Positions 6,121-6,141 of a stretch of DNA of 6,141 bases are shown here, piece by piece; the stretch's first letter is position 1, and each line of letters starts with the position of its first letter. Location of the stretch: NCBI GenBank assembly GCA_020025965.1, contig JAHHRG010000084.1, positions 1-6,141 on the forward strand, given 5' to 3'. Source of the stretch: Sutterella sp. Its GTDB lineage: Bacteria; Pseudomonadota; Gammaproteobacteria; Burkholderiales; Burkholderiaceae_F. A model generated the notes under the pieces. It searched no databases, was not told where the DNA came from, and saw only the letters and a list, made by a program, of their open reading frames with translations. The translations under genes were made by a program, and so were the position numbers.

Positions 6121-6141
6121 GGGTCTAAAAAATAAATAAAG

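Overview
The window looks like ordinary bacterial chromosome of middling GC content, with tightly packed genes, short intergenic regions and clear rho-independent terminators. The MetC-type lyase, the TetR and HxlR regulators and the AzgA-type purine permeases suggest a proteobacterium. A gut-associated betaproteobacterium such as a Sutterellaceae member is my low-confidence guess. I see no rRNA, tRNA, CRISPR array, insertion sequence or phage gene.

Layout, left to right. A TetR/AcrR-family regulator (160-768, +) runs into a strong bidirectional terminator (798-830) and converges on two tandem minus-strand permeases of the NCS2/AzgA purine-transporter family (857-2224 and 2499-3866). The two permeases have exactly the same length (455 aa), align without a gap and are about 85% identical by my hand count. 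The upstream copy has its own terminator (2438-2473), so each copy is probably its own transcription unit. Above them, also on minus, lies a cystathionine beta-lyase (metC, 4067-5230) with its own terminator (4001-4038). metC is transcribed divergently from an HxlR-family winged-helix regulator (5479-5895, +). The right edge (5896-6141) holds an unusual in-frame open extension of the HxlR gene past its TAG stop, several palindromes and a probable terminator.

How the parts may work together. The permeases would bring purine bases (adenine, guanine or hypoxanthine; not decidable here) across the inner membrane. MetC makes homocysteine from cystathionine in methionine synthesis, or degrades cysteine-like substrates. 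The HxlR protein is the obvious candidate regulator of metC and of itself, because an 11-bp inverted repeat lies between them and abuts a candidate hxlR -35 box. The TetR protein has no visible target.

The points most worth a second look are the loss of a family-conserved aspartate in the second permease, the operator-like repeat between metC and hxlR, the cysteine-rich HxlR tail with its in-frame continuation after TAG, and the non-ATG start and changed cofactor-binding motif of MetC. I found no wholly new system.
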